In this document: in pieces, positions 21,297-31,023 of the stretch
How the letters are laid out: each line of letters begins with the position of its first letter
Numbering within the stretch: position 1 is the first letter of the stretch
Assembly: GCA_947561395.2 (NCBI GenBank)
Contig: OX387182.1
Span: 4,226,001 to 4,290,000 of the forward strand
Length of the DNA: 64,000 nt
Direction of reading: 5' to 3'
DNA from: Buxus sempervirens
Lineage: Eukaryota > Streptophyta > Magnoliopsida > Buxales > Buxaceae
Translations under genes and position numbers: made by a program
Notes under the pieces: model-generated
Seen by the model: the letters and a program-made list of their open reading frames with translations, nothing else
What the model was told of the DNA's origin: nothing
Databases searched by the model: none

Positions 21297-23008
21297 CTAG
21301 TCTCCTAGCCGCTCCTCAAGCTCCCGAATCCGAGCTGCCTGAGCTGCAATGACTCCTGAAGCCCCCTCTGCAGCGGGATCACTCAGGAAGGAAATGACCT
21401 CATCTGAAAGGGCCTGCTTAATCCTCATACTCCTAAGGCTGGCCAAAGTAGCCTGGTACTTCTGCCGGATCATACGGACCTCAAAGCAACGAGCCTGCCT
21501 CTGCTCCTCCAGCTTCTCTTCCACGGCAATACGGCGTGAGACCTGCTCCTCAAGCTGCCTCTCCAGATAAGCGCCCTGTATCCTGAGCTCCTGGGCCTCC
21601 CGTACCCATATCTGCTGAAGCCGCTTATGAGAAGCCCGCTCAGACTCTAGAATGTCCTTATAGGTGGGAGCCAAGACTACTGGAGGATCTTCGGGTATTG
21701 GGGCCTGAGTCTGTATCTGCTCCTTGATCCAGAAGAGATAATCCTTCACATAGGCTTCTGAGAAGACTGGACCATGCATAAAGCGGACATAAGACCACTC
21801 CTTCATCAACCAGGCATTCAGCTTCATAGAAAGGGGCCCAAGACGATACTCATATCCACATGGGATGATAATCCCCTGGGTCGCACGGAACTGACGAAGG
21901 ACCCGCAGAGGAAGATACAGCATTGCATACTTCAGGCCCGCTAGGATCAGAAAGTTGCGGTCACGGAAGCTAATCACTGTCTCTGCATTAGGCTGATAAG
22001 TACCAGGCCATCTCACCTGGTCATCCTGAAGCGAGCCCAAGAAAGTGAACCAGCCCTGTTTGCCCCCTGGAATATCGGGGCACCCCCTGTTGCTCATCAA
22101 GAGAGGGACTTTTAGACTCGGGAAGAAGTGTCGATTGATCTCTTCAATCTGGCTCAAATGATCAAGGAGCCAAAGCTGCAAAGGAAGAGAGATGTATCAG
22201 CACATTGTATATAAAAAAAAAAGCAAAAAAAAGGCAAAAAGAAAGCCAAAAAAGTAAGAAAAATAAAAATAAAAGCAAGAAAAAAAAACTTTTTTTTTAC
22301 CTGCAGGATCTGGGCACATGCTAGGAAGCGTTTCGACTTCCTATTGTAGCAGTCGGTTAAGGCCTGATATATCCCAGCTAAAATCATAGGGGCCAACCTC
22401 TCCCGCTCCCTAACCTGGCATATCACAGAAATCAAGGCCAAGTCCACCTCGTCATCCTCCCGTGGGAAAAGCAACTGGTTGACCACTATCAGGGTCAACG
22501 CATTGAATCAGGCCTCCTTATCTTCTCCCCTCAAAAGCTTCTCAGTCAAAAAAGCCTTAGATAGGGTCAAAAGGGTGTTAGAATCCCCCAAGTCCTTCTT
22601 CCCTATGCCCAAAAAAGTAGAAGCTTCCTTCTTGTAACTGGGCCTAAGAGGTGGATTCACCACCTTCTCATCAAACCTCAGGCCCAGGATGGTTTCCACC
22701 TCTTCAATGGTTGGGGTCATCTCATGGTTCCCAAAACGGAACAAGTTGAGGTCAGGAACCCAATGACCAATTATGACCTCTATAATCTCCCACCTGAAGG
22801 GAACCTTGGGAATGAGCAGGGTATGGCCTAGATTAGTAGAACCCCATCTTCTCTCCTCATCTAGGGTCATAGAGTTAACCCACCTTGTGTAAAAGGAATC
22901 CACAGGGTTGTACCTAGTGAGATTTGGGGGTTTTGATCTAAAAGGCTGTTTTGCAGGGGAGGCAGTGTGGACAGACAATAATGGGGCAGAAGATGATCCG
23001 GATTCCAT
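21297..23008 (-). pseudogene. Antisense gene 2: DUF7745/PMD-like protein with coiled coil, one in-frame TGA
   Basis: Two exons on the strand opposite gag-pol: 23008-22301 and 22175-21297, with GT donor (22300-22299) and AG acceptor (22177-22176), joined in phase 0. Met 23008 starts MESGSSSAPLLS. The N-terminal domain (RWVNSMTLDEERRW, WVPDLNLFRFGNHEMTPTIEEV, ILGLRF) resembles the DUF7745/plant-mobile-domain-like proteins abundant in plant genomes. The C-terminal third is a long coiled coil (about residues 395-525, ending ARIRELEERLGD). The spliced frame is about 528 codons. TGA at 22510-22508 (codon 167) interrupts it; a CGA-to-TGA change fits. The biochemical function is unknown. Its promoter carries the palindrome array at 23138-23279. 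Confidence 0.8.
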
Positions 23009-23117
23009 TGGATGTGACGGGAGCAAGCTAGAACTCAAGAGGAGGAAGAAAAAGGCGAAAAAGGGGGTTTCTAAACTCAAAAACTCGTAAAAAATACTCA
23101 AATCCCGAGGCTGGTTG

Positions 23118-23127
23118 CATTTATAGC
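23118..23127 (-). promoter_or_regulatory. TATA box of antisense gene 2
   Basis: On the minus strand GCTATAAATG lies about 110 bases before the Met codon at 23008 and about 11 bases from the edge of the palindrome array. The spacing is right for a core promoter with a short 5' UTR. Confidence 0.6.
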
Positions 23128-23137
23128 ATCTTTTAAC

Positions 23138-23279
23138 GTATCCGGTAACTCAGACCGGATACAAAAGGCTTTATTAATATCCGGATAAATATACCGGATA
23201 CAAAGGATACCATGAGTATCCGGTATGACATACCGGATACAAAGACCAATCAATGTATCCGGTATGTCAGACCGGATAC
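23138..23279. repeat. Array of four 25-bp palindromes, 39-bp pitch (promoter of antisense gene 2)
   Basis: Units start at 23138, 23177, 23216 and 23255, exactly 39 bp apart. Arms GTATCCGGT and ACCGGATAC are nearly perfect. The array lies directly upstream of the minus-strand TATA box. The unit nearest the TATA box has the AACTCAG centre. Confidence 0.93.
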
Positions 23280-23492
23280 CGAGAAAAAATGCAAAAAAAA
23301 GAGCTAGGGATGAAAAAATCCGAATTTTTTACCTGTTTTACCTGCTTACATGTCATAATTGCATAAAATTGAGAACAAAAGATGTGCAAGACAAGATAGA
23401 ATGAATAAAAAGTTTTTTTCATATATATATTCAAGTTTTTGTACAAGGAATGATACGATCAATACATGAAAAGGAAAAATCCTAATCTACTG

Positions 23493-26174
23493 CTACTGTG
23501 CAGGATCATCCCTACGACCTCTCCCTCGAAGCGCTCTGCCCCTAGAGTAGGCAAGAATACGCTCGGCTGCATGACGAGGATGCCGACCCACCACCTGCTG
23601 AAGCTGATACTCCAGGCAATACTCCTCGATGTCTGGGGGTAGAGCAGGAGCAGAATCTGGGGAGGAAACCTCTGGCCCAGCAGGTACGGGCTCAACTGGA
23701 CCCTCAGCCATAGCAGGCTCTGCTCCCGCAGCTCCAGAAGGCCCGGCATCAGAAGAAGGGCCAGGATAAGAAATATCTGTACCAAATGGGAAGAAATCAA
23801 GAAGTGGGATACTGAAATGAATAAAAAAGAAGAAGCTAAGGAAAGCATACCAGCAGGCACTATGGGATCCGGATCCACTGGGTCGGCAGCAGGGACCTCC
23901 TCTTGCTCAGGAACCACCACTGGAGCATCACCAGGATCAGCAGCTGAATCCGTAGCCCGAGCAGGAGACAGGTCAGGAATGAGGAAATCAGGCTCGAAGG
24001 CAGCATCCTGATCTGGGACCGGGCCCTGCACAAGTCAAACAAGCTTATCAGAATAGCAGAAACAGGAAAATAATGAAAGAAATGAAAATATGAGAAGGCC
24101 AGATACCTGTCTAGACTGGAGCTCAGCAACTAAGGCCTCCAGCTCCCTGATCCGGGCATCCCGCTGGGCCACGACCGCATCGTGCTCCGCGATCATATCA
24201 TCGATCGCAGCCCGCTGGCTCTCGAACCGGTCCCGAATGGAGTTCAGCTCGTGTACCTGCCAACAAGAACGGAAGCGTGGTCAGAAATGCATAAGGAAGG
24301 AAAAGAGGATAAAAATGGGAAGAGTACAAGGCTTACCGTGTCCTCGTGGATCCGGATACGGATCCCGCCGATCTCTGTCACCCCGGCACGAGTAGGTCGA
24401 TCCATCAAGCATCCGATAGATACTCCCTGGAACCACTCGTCATAATCTCCGGCTACTGTGAGCCCCTCGGCATCCAGGAAATGATCGAACTGATCCACAT
24501 CGAAGCCAGGAAGGAGAGTATCGGGACTCACAGCAGGAGGAGGGACGGGGATGCGAAGTGCGCCAGTGTGCTGGAAGTACAGGCGCTCTCCCAAGTACAT
24601 CACCCTACCAAGCCTCCCAAGGAAGCACTGGTAAGGCTGACGTCGGAGATCTCTCTCAAAAGCATCCTGTACTGCCATCTCACGGGCAACTCCGACATCC
24701 ACGTCATCTAGACGGGATAGAATGAGCTGCAAAGAAGCAAAGTGGTCAGATACAGTCAAGATACAGGAAAAGAAATAGAAAGGAAAAAAGATAGAGGACT
24801 TACATCAGATCGGCGGGCACGGTCTAAGTGCACCCGGGCAGTGCGAGGCTGGCTCCTATCAGCATCTCGAACCTGGGCCGACCATCGCAAGGCCACAGGG
24901 AAATCCGCAACCTCAGGAACCGGAGAGGGGCGGAAGAAGGTCATATAGGTGTACATGAACACCTAAAAAAAGAAAAATCAGTTAAGAAAAGATAAGGCCT
25001 AAGGACTTAAACCAGACAGATAAATGCAATACCTGTAGAATCTGCCAGAAGAACCGGCTGCTGACTCCATCACCTCTCGGAGATGCTAAGCCTCGAACCG
25101 CTCGGCACAGCCCGGCCAAGATGGTCCCATAGATCAGCCGACCCCATGCTAGCTGGCGGGTCTGATGGAAATCTCTCAAGGCGTCCAAAAAGAGTGGACT
25201 GACACCAGTCGTATCCTCCGGGAAGAAGCAGCTCCCCAACATCAGCAGGAATACATGTCGGAAGATCGGCGCAAAGGCTGCATCCTCCACAGAGACGGTC
25301 TCGTGCCTCCTCTCAAAATGACGAGCCAGACTCTCCCGCAGCCAGCTAATGGAGAGCCGGCCACTCCTCCCATCCCAAGCAGTAGGTGGTAGGGCCTGAT
25401 ACCCCAGAAGGAGGCCAATATCCTCCGCAGAAGGCCGCTCCAAGATGATGGTCCGCCCCGTCAATGGAATACCGGTGATCATCACAAAATCGGAAGGGCG
25501 GATCCCTAGCTCCACGTCCGGCAAATGAAACGACTGCGTCTCCGGGAAATATCTCTCCATCATGGCAAAAATAAGCGGACGGTCGGCTCTGAATGATGGA
25601 ATACTGAGGAAGTGATCCAGGTGGCACCTCCCAAACTCCCACCTGAGTGCCGGGGAAAGCGACCGAGCTAACTCACTGAATCTCCCCCAGCTGCCTCGCA
25701 GATGAGAGGAATGATAAGGAAGCGGCACATCCGCCCTGATGCACATGGAAGGGTGGCTATCCAAGCCACGGAGGAGCTCTGTATCATGCACAGAGGCCCT
25801 CAACTCCTCAGGGACCCCTGCAAGGGCTACAGCAACCCCCTCCTGAGCCGTATCTCTGGCTCTGCCTCGGCCTCTACCACGGTCTCTCTCGCCCTCAGGG
25901 GCCTGATCCTGAACCTGGCCTCTGCCTCGGCCTCGACCACGAGCAGGTGCAACCACGGGCTGAATTGCAAAGGAACAGCGTGAGGATTTGTGTACAAGGG
26001 AGAATGAAGAGAGAAAGGAAAATTTTGAAAGCCTACCTCAGCAGAACTCTCTCTCGAGTCACCTAATGGCTCAGACAAAGTGGCACTGGAGCTCGCCTCT
26101 GTCCGAGCCCGCGAACTGGAGGGCTGATCAGCTGGGTCAACCTCCTCTCTAACCCGAGAACGACTCCTAGCCAT
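23493..26174 (-). CDS. Antisense gene 1: intact seven-coding-exon plant-mobile-domain protein
   Basis: Coding exons on the minus strand: 26174-26037, 25959-25033, 24962-24804, 24726-24337, 24256-24107, 24025-23851, 23776-23493. All introns have GT-AG ends, and the exons sum to 2223 nt (740 codons plus stop) with no interruption. Order: Ser/Arg-rich N-terminus; Arg-Gly repeats (residues about 53-82); plant-mobile-domain-like region (about 125-300, with RWEFGRCHLDHFL, MMERYFPETQSFHLPDVELGIRPSDF, ITGIPLTGRTI); coiled coil in exon 5 (ARIRELEALVAELQSRQ); acidic Pro-rich tail ending RGRGRRDDPAQ. Members of this domain family occur in transposons and in host silencing factors, but the biochemical role here is unknown. 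Antisense placement keeps its introns in the element's genomic RNA. It is the only gene of the element without a lesion. Confidence 0.85.
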
Positions 26175-27597
26175 CTACAACAGGGAAGTATCCTATGAAT
26201 TCCAGTACAAATTTATCTAAAATCCTACTTTGCTTTTAATTTGGATTTAGTTCAAATTTATCAAAAATTTCAACTCTAGTTCATCAGGAATCTTATGTTC
26301 AGGAATTGTGGTTCGGTTCAAAGTCTTTTAGAGAATATTTCTATATATTTTTTTTCACAAGGACTAATAACCGATAATTTACTACAGGATTGCTACAGTT
26401 GTGCAAAAGCAAATGGTCTAAATCAAGGATCTGAATAAAACTAAGGAGTACAAAAACCAACCACAGAATGGTCCGAGCAGTTAGAGCACAACATTAACAC
26501 CGGGCGGATTGAGAATCCCAGCATATCAAGAAGTAGCAGCAAGGTATGAGAATCAGAATTCAATCAGAAAAAGTACAACTTGGCACCAGCAGCATACCAT
26601 TTGAAAAGGAAAGAAAATCACGGGAAAAGACCACCAGTTGGTCAATTTTAAGGAAGTCGGAGCAAGTTTACGAGGTCCAAGCCCATTCAGCATACAATTA
26701 ACAGTTCAATGAACACCACCAACAGGCAGTCCTAAGTTTTGGACACTATCAAGTCAAGGATTGCACAAGCAACAGTCACATGGGCAGCTCAAAAAAAAAA
26801 GGCAATTGAAAGTCAAGACAAATTTTGAAAAAAAAATCACATATCATGAAGTCTGAAAATTCTATCAATAGCTATATGGGAAATGCAAAATCATGCCATT
26901 CAGTGGGAAAGGCAATCCCAATCAGTGCAAGTAAAAGTCATGGCATCACAAAAAATTTGAAGCATTGCAATCCAGCATGGTTTGTCCAAAACAACCAAGG
27001 CAATGGCAAGATTGGATTCATTAAAGCATCAATTCAGAAATTCAAACTCAAACTCGGCAGAAATTCAGAAATTCAGGCAATTGACAGAAATCCAGACTTG
27101 GCAGAAATTCAAAAATGCAGGCAATTGGGGAAATGGACAATTCTCCACAATTAAGAGAAATCCTAGCATGGCAAAATTGCTTGGATATGGCACTAAAACA
27201 CATGGCAAGGAAAAAATCACACATAGCATTAAAATTCGTCCAATGGGTTGCAAAGAAAAATTTAAATCTCACTAACCTGGACGAACAGTGGAGAAATCAA
27301 GTGCCTGGTTGCAAGTGAGAATCAAGGGACAAGTTCTCCGGAGCAGAACCTCCAATACCCAGTTGAGAAATCGAAAAAAGTCGAGGAAATCGAGCTAGGG
27401 CTCAACTGCGGCTGTCAAGGAGCAATCACGAAGTCGCCGGAGGTGCAGACTCTCGCCGGCAGCAACAGGAGCCACCGGAGCTCAGGGAATCGTCAGAGAA
27501 GAAGGGAGCAACCGTCGGGTGAAGAAGAAGAAGGAGATGGCCGGTCTGAGTAATCGGAGCAAGAAAAAAAGAAGAGGAAAAGTCGCGGTCGCGCGCG
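26175..27597 (-). promoter_or_regulatory. 5' UTR and probable leader intron of antisense gene 1
   Basis: An AG acceptor (26176-26175) immediately precedes the start codon. A good donor, CCAG|GTTAGTG, lies at 27276-27275. The predicted intron is about 1.1 kb. The first exon (about 27575-27277) has no ATG on the minus strand and is C/T-rich, as plant 5' UTRs often are. TATA at 27598-27606 fits a transcription start near 27570. The splicing is inferred from sequence signals only. Confidence 0.55.
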
Positions 27598-27606
27598 ACT
27601 TATAAA
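27598..27606 (-). promoter_or_regulatory. TATA box of antisense gene 1
   Basis: The minus strand reads TTTTATAAG, eight bases from the edge of the palindrome pair at 27614-27677. It is followed by an ATG-free leader and a donor-acceptor pair ending exactly at the start codon of the 740-codon gene. Confidence 0.55.
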
Positions 27607-27613
27607 ACATGGG

Positions 27614-27677
27614 GGATCCGGATACTCAGACCGGATACCCGCAGGCCCTCGATTATCCGGACACATCTACCGGATAC
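27614..27677. repeat. Pair of 25-bp palindromes, 39-bp pitch (promoter of antisense gene 1)
   Basis: Units start at 27614 and 27653, exactly 39 bp apart, with ATCCGG...CCGGATAC arms; the first has an ACTCAG centre. Only two units are present, and the purine-rich tract that follows may have replaced further units. Confidence 0.88.
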
Positions 27678-27678
27678 C

Positions 27679-27840
27679 AAAGAAAAAAGAAAAAAAATAG
27701 AAAAAACAGGAAAAAAAAACAAAAAAAATAGAGAAAAAACAGGGAAAAATAGAGAAAAAGAAGAAAAGAAAAAAAAAGAAAAAATATAGGAAAAAAAAAA
27801 GGAAAAAAGAAGAAAAGAAAGAAGAAGAAGAAAAAAGAGC
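27679..27840. repeat. A/G-rich low-complexity tract
   Basis: About 160 bases made almost only of A and G (AAAAAGAAAAAAAT-type runs), upstream of the promoter of antisense gene 1. The minus-strand reading frame through it (Phe/Ser/Leu-rich) is spurious. Confidence 0.8.
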
Positions 27841-27907
27841 AAATTTGTGCTACAATTCTTACTATTTTCCCAAAATCCTATTTTTGTCTTGAAATCCACC
27901 TCACAGC

Positions 27908-28389
27908 TAGAGCTGGCAACGGGTCGGGTTGGGTCGGGTTCGGGTCGGGTCGTAATCGGGTCAGGGTTAAACGGGTCGGGTTCGGGTTGACCCGTTTACT
28001 GGCGGGTTGGGAAAACCCCAAACCGAACCCAACCCGCCAATAAACGGGTTCAACCCGCCAACCCGATTATATATATTTTTTATTTTTTATTTTTTCAAAA
28101 ATATTATTAAAATGGGTTTTAGGGGTAATCGGGTCATAATCGGGTCGGGTTCGGGTCATAATCGGGTTGGCGGGTCATAATCGGGTTGATTCATGCAATT
28201 TTTTACACTTTTTTTTTAATCGGGTCATAATCGGGTTGGCGGGTCATAATCGGGTTTGACCCGATTTCAGGCGGGTTGGGAAAACCCCAACCCGCACCCG
28301 ACCCAATTAATAAACGGGTCAACCCAACCCGTTTATAATCGGGTTAAACGGGTTGACCCGTCGGGTCGGGTCGATTTTTGCCGGCTCTA
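27908..28389. mobile_element. 482-bp hAT-type MITE
   Basis: Terminal inverted repeats TAGAGCTGGCAA ... TTGCCGGCTCTA, flanked by a perfect 8-bp target duplication CTCACAGC (27900-27907 and 28390-28397), as is typical of hAT. The interior is built from CGGGTCGGGTT and AACCCGAACCC motifs in both orientations. It has no coding capacity. It inserted into the 3' region of the 23-kb element. Confidence 0.92.
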
Positions 28390-28397
28390 CTCACAGC

Positions 28398-28728
28398 CAC
28401 GAGAGCTCTGTGGAATTTGGGACAACTCTGGGAAATGTGCCTGGTCAAAAGGATGATATCCACTCAATTTTCAACTTGGTTTGATAAAAAATCATTTTTT
28501 CAAAAAAAATCCTATTTTTGGGCTTAAAATCCACTTCACAGCCACAAAGGGCTCAGTGGAATTTAAGAACTCTTGGAGAGATGCCCCCCTTAAAGTGAGG
28601 GCTTTTTGGCAAATCTCTACTCAAAAATGGTTTTCTACAGAAATTGAATTAAACCGAGCAAATCATGCTCAAGGTAATGCAATTTGGGCTTGTCTACTCT
28701 TTGCAGCTCACTGCTTCGCAGCTCCCGC
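28398..28728. repeat. Degenerate duplicated block before the polypurine tract
   Basis: The sequence AAAATCCTATTTTTG...AAATCCACCTCACAGCCACRA...CTCWGTGGAATTT, split by the MITE at 27908, recurs at about 28500-28565 with some divergence. This is an old local duplication just inside the 3' LTR. Confidence 0.6.
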
Positions 28729-28741
28729 AAAGAGGGGCAGT
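28729..28741 (+). promoter_or_regulatory. Polypurine tract
   Basis: AAAGAGGGGCAGT immediately precedes the 3' LTR at 28742. It primes plus-strand DNA synthesis in LTR retrotransposons. Confidence 0.75.
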
Positions 28742-31023
28742 TGTAGACACCCCAAATTGCACAAACAATCATCAAAAATCATTATCTCCTGGAAAGCCAG
28801 CACAGAATTTGAAGAAAATAAACTTTTACCTGTATCCGGATTGAGTATCCGGATACAAGTACCCTTTCCCGTATCCGGATACTCATACCGGATACATGTG
28901 AGCCTTAGCGTATCCGGTACCATGTACCGGATACCTTAAGGCCCTTTTTTATCCGGTCTGACATACCGGATACCTTAAGTTTGCTCAAAATTAGGGTTTT
29001 CCGAGAGCTTTTCACTTTTACCATCATGTCCCTCATTAAATGAGGGGAAATCGCGGAAATGACCTTAGGGTTAAGGTTGGAGGGGTTCTAGACATTAAGT
29101 TGTGTCTACCAATGACCTTAGCCTTTGCCTATAAATAGGAGCCTCCTCCTTGAGCAAAGGGCACACAACTCTTGTTTTGAATTCTCGCAAAGAAGAACTC
29201 CAAGAGAAGAAGAAAACCGCTGTGGAATCGCCTCCAGAACTCAGGTAAGCCTCAACTTTTCTTTTTATTTTCTGTCTTTACATTCCTAGATCTAGATCTC
29301 TTCTTCTACCTTTCTGTAGTGTAAAGCCTTGTTTTGTATGTGTGGAAATCCTTCCCCGGCTGAAAGTATCTCAAGACTCCCCTAGCCGTAAAACGTGAAG
29401 GCGGATCTAGGAGAAACGAGACTGGGGATTGACCCTAGTGCTAGAACCCATGTAGCATAAGGCCTTTTTGATTGATTGTAAACCGTTCCATATTCAAAGT
29501 ACCCTTGATTATCTTAAAGAGAACAGAGGGAAACGATAATGGAACGGAACCCTAGGCTATGCTAGAACCTATTTTGTTGAATCTATATGCATGTTGTATT
29601 GATCTTGCTTGGGTTTTCATTTTTGCACACATATTACACTTTTTTGGTGAATAGGCTCACATTTGGGGATTTATTACATTCATTGTGATAAATCTCCAAT
29701 AAATGGCCTCAATCAAATTCTGGAGTGTTTTAAAATGTTTTTCAAAGGTTTTGGATTCATCTCACACGAATCACACACTTTTTGTCAATTTTCGGATTTG
29801 GTTTTCTTCAAAAGTGGCTTAGCTTGACAGCACCTGTACCCTTACTTCGGACGTCCATAACTTCATCATCCGGATGAATTTTGGGGTGATTCCAGAACCA
29901 TGGGAAAGGTGAGGCTGTATAGTTTATGTCCACCAAATTGCATGAATTTCTATCTAGCCGATTTTTGACACTTCTCTGTCGAAGTTAAGTGGACAGTTCA
30001 GGTCCAAGTACAGAACTTGTCACTTCGACGGACCGCCATGTGTTCGTTTTAAGTCCGATTCGAGTGGTTTTTATTTCTGAGTACTCCTTTTTGAGTCTAT
30101 TTTCAAATCCAGTTGGTTTAATAATTTTTGGATTCCATTTGAATTATTGGTAGCCGATTTACTCAGAACTGTTCATTTGTACTTTTCTGGGTAAATCTGT
30201 GATCTTCGGGGCCTGTTCGGGAGACCACCCAAGGCACATCCGAAGGGATTTTTGTATGAGGCTAGTTTCTTTTGAAAGATGGCCATACAGACTTCAATCA
30301 CACCAAATTTCGTGGATTTTTATGTTGTGGATGTTTCTAGACAATTTTCCAAAGTTGCCCACTTATCACTTTTAAAAATCCCCAGCAGCAACTTCAAAGG
30401 AGCATAACTCCTAGGATTTTTATCGAAATGAAGTGAAATTTTGCATGAGACTCTTATTTACCCTAATCTTTCAAATGGATTTGGTTTGGTTCAATTTAGA
30501 ATTGGATTTGAATGATTTTAAGGCAAATGGCATACCTTTTACCAAATTTTCCGGATTTGATTCAACTTGGTTTTTTAGCAACTTGTGCTTTGATTTCCAT
30601 CTTTTGGGATATTCCAGAAATGATATTGACATAAGAGAGGATCTAAAATCCATTTAGATCTTCATGTGGAGATATCATACATTTGACTTTTTTTCAAGGT
30701 TTCTCATGATTTTTAGCAAGCTTTCTTACTTTGTTTTTTTGCATGAACATACACTTGGCAACCACTTTGTGTGGATGAATGGGGGTGCCTAATACCTTCC
30801 CCCGTTCATAATCTAATCCCCTTACCCATCTCTGGATTTGATTTTCAAGTAGGGTTATTTTTACCCTAGAATGCTTCTTTTTTCACTTTTTGCTTATTTT
30901 GAATTCTTTGGTGTCCATTCTCACCCCAAAATCATGAATGGTGGCGACTCTCCCAATTTTTGCGTTGAGCCCGTGTGTTGACGGAGGGATGATAACTCCG
31001 GTGATTTTTTCCCATGTCTCACA
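28742..31023 (+). repeat. 3' LTR of the 23-kb element
   Basis: 2282 bp, aligning without net gaps to the 5' LTR (offset 20721). Its palindrome units start at 28832, 28871, 28910 and 28949, and its TATA box is at 29129-29139. About ten substitutions were seen by eye (0.4 per cent). The target duplication GTACC follows at 31024. Confidence 0.95.

Larger units (their letters stand above)
8021..31023 (+). mobile_element. Complete 23-kb Tat/Ogre-type Ty3/gypsy retrotransposon
   Basis: Two 2282-bp LTRs (8021-10302 and 28742-31023) differ at about ten positions by eye. They are flanked by the 5-bp target duplication GTACC (8016-8020 and 31024-31028). The internal order is primer-binding site, long leader, gag, protease plus G-patch, RT, dual RNase H, integrase, two antisense intron-containing genes, polypurine tract. 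The order RT-RNase H-integrase and the second RNase H place it in the Tat lineage of Ty3/gypsy. The copy is not autonomous as it stands (see gag and pol entries). A 482-bp hAT MITE is inserted near its 3' end. Confidence 0.95.

Noticed and set aside
27600-27899. Phe/Ser-rich minus-strand frame of 99 codons
   Set aside because: It is a translation of the A/G-rich tract and the palindrome pair; antisense gene 1 starts further downstream.
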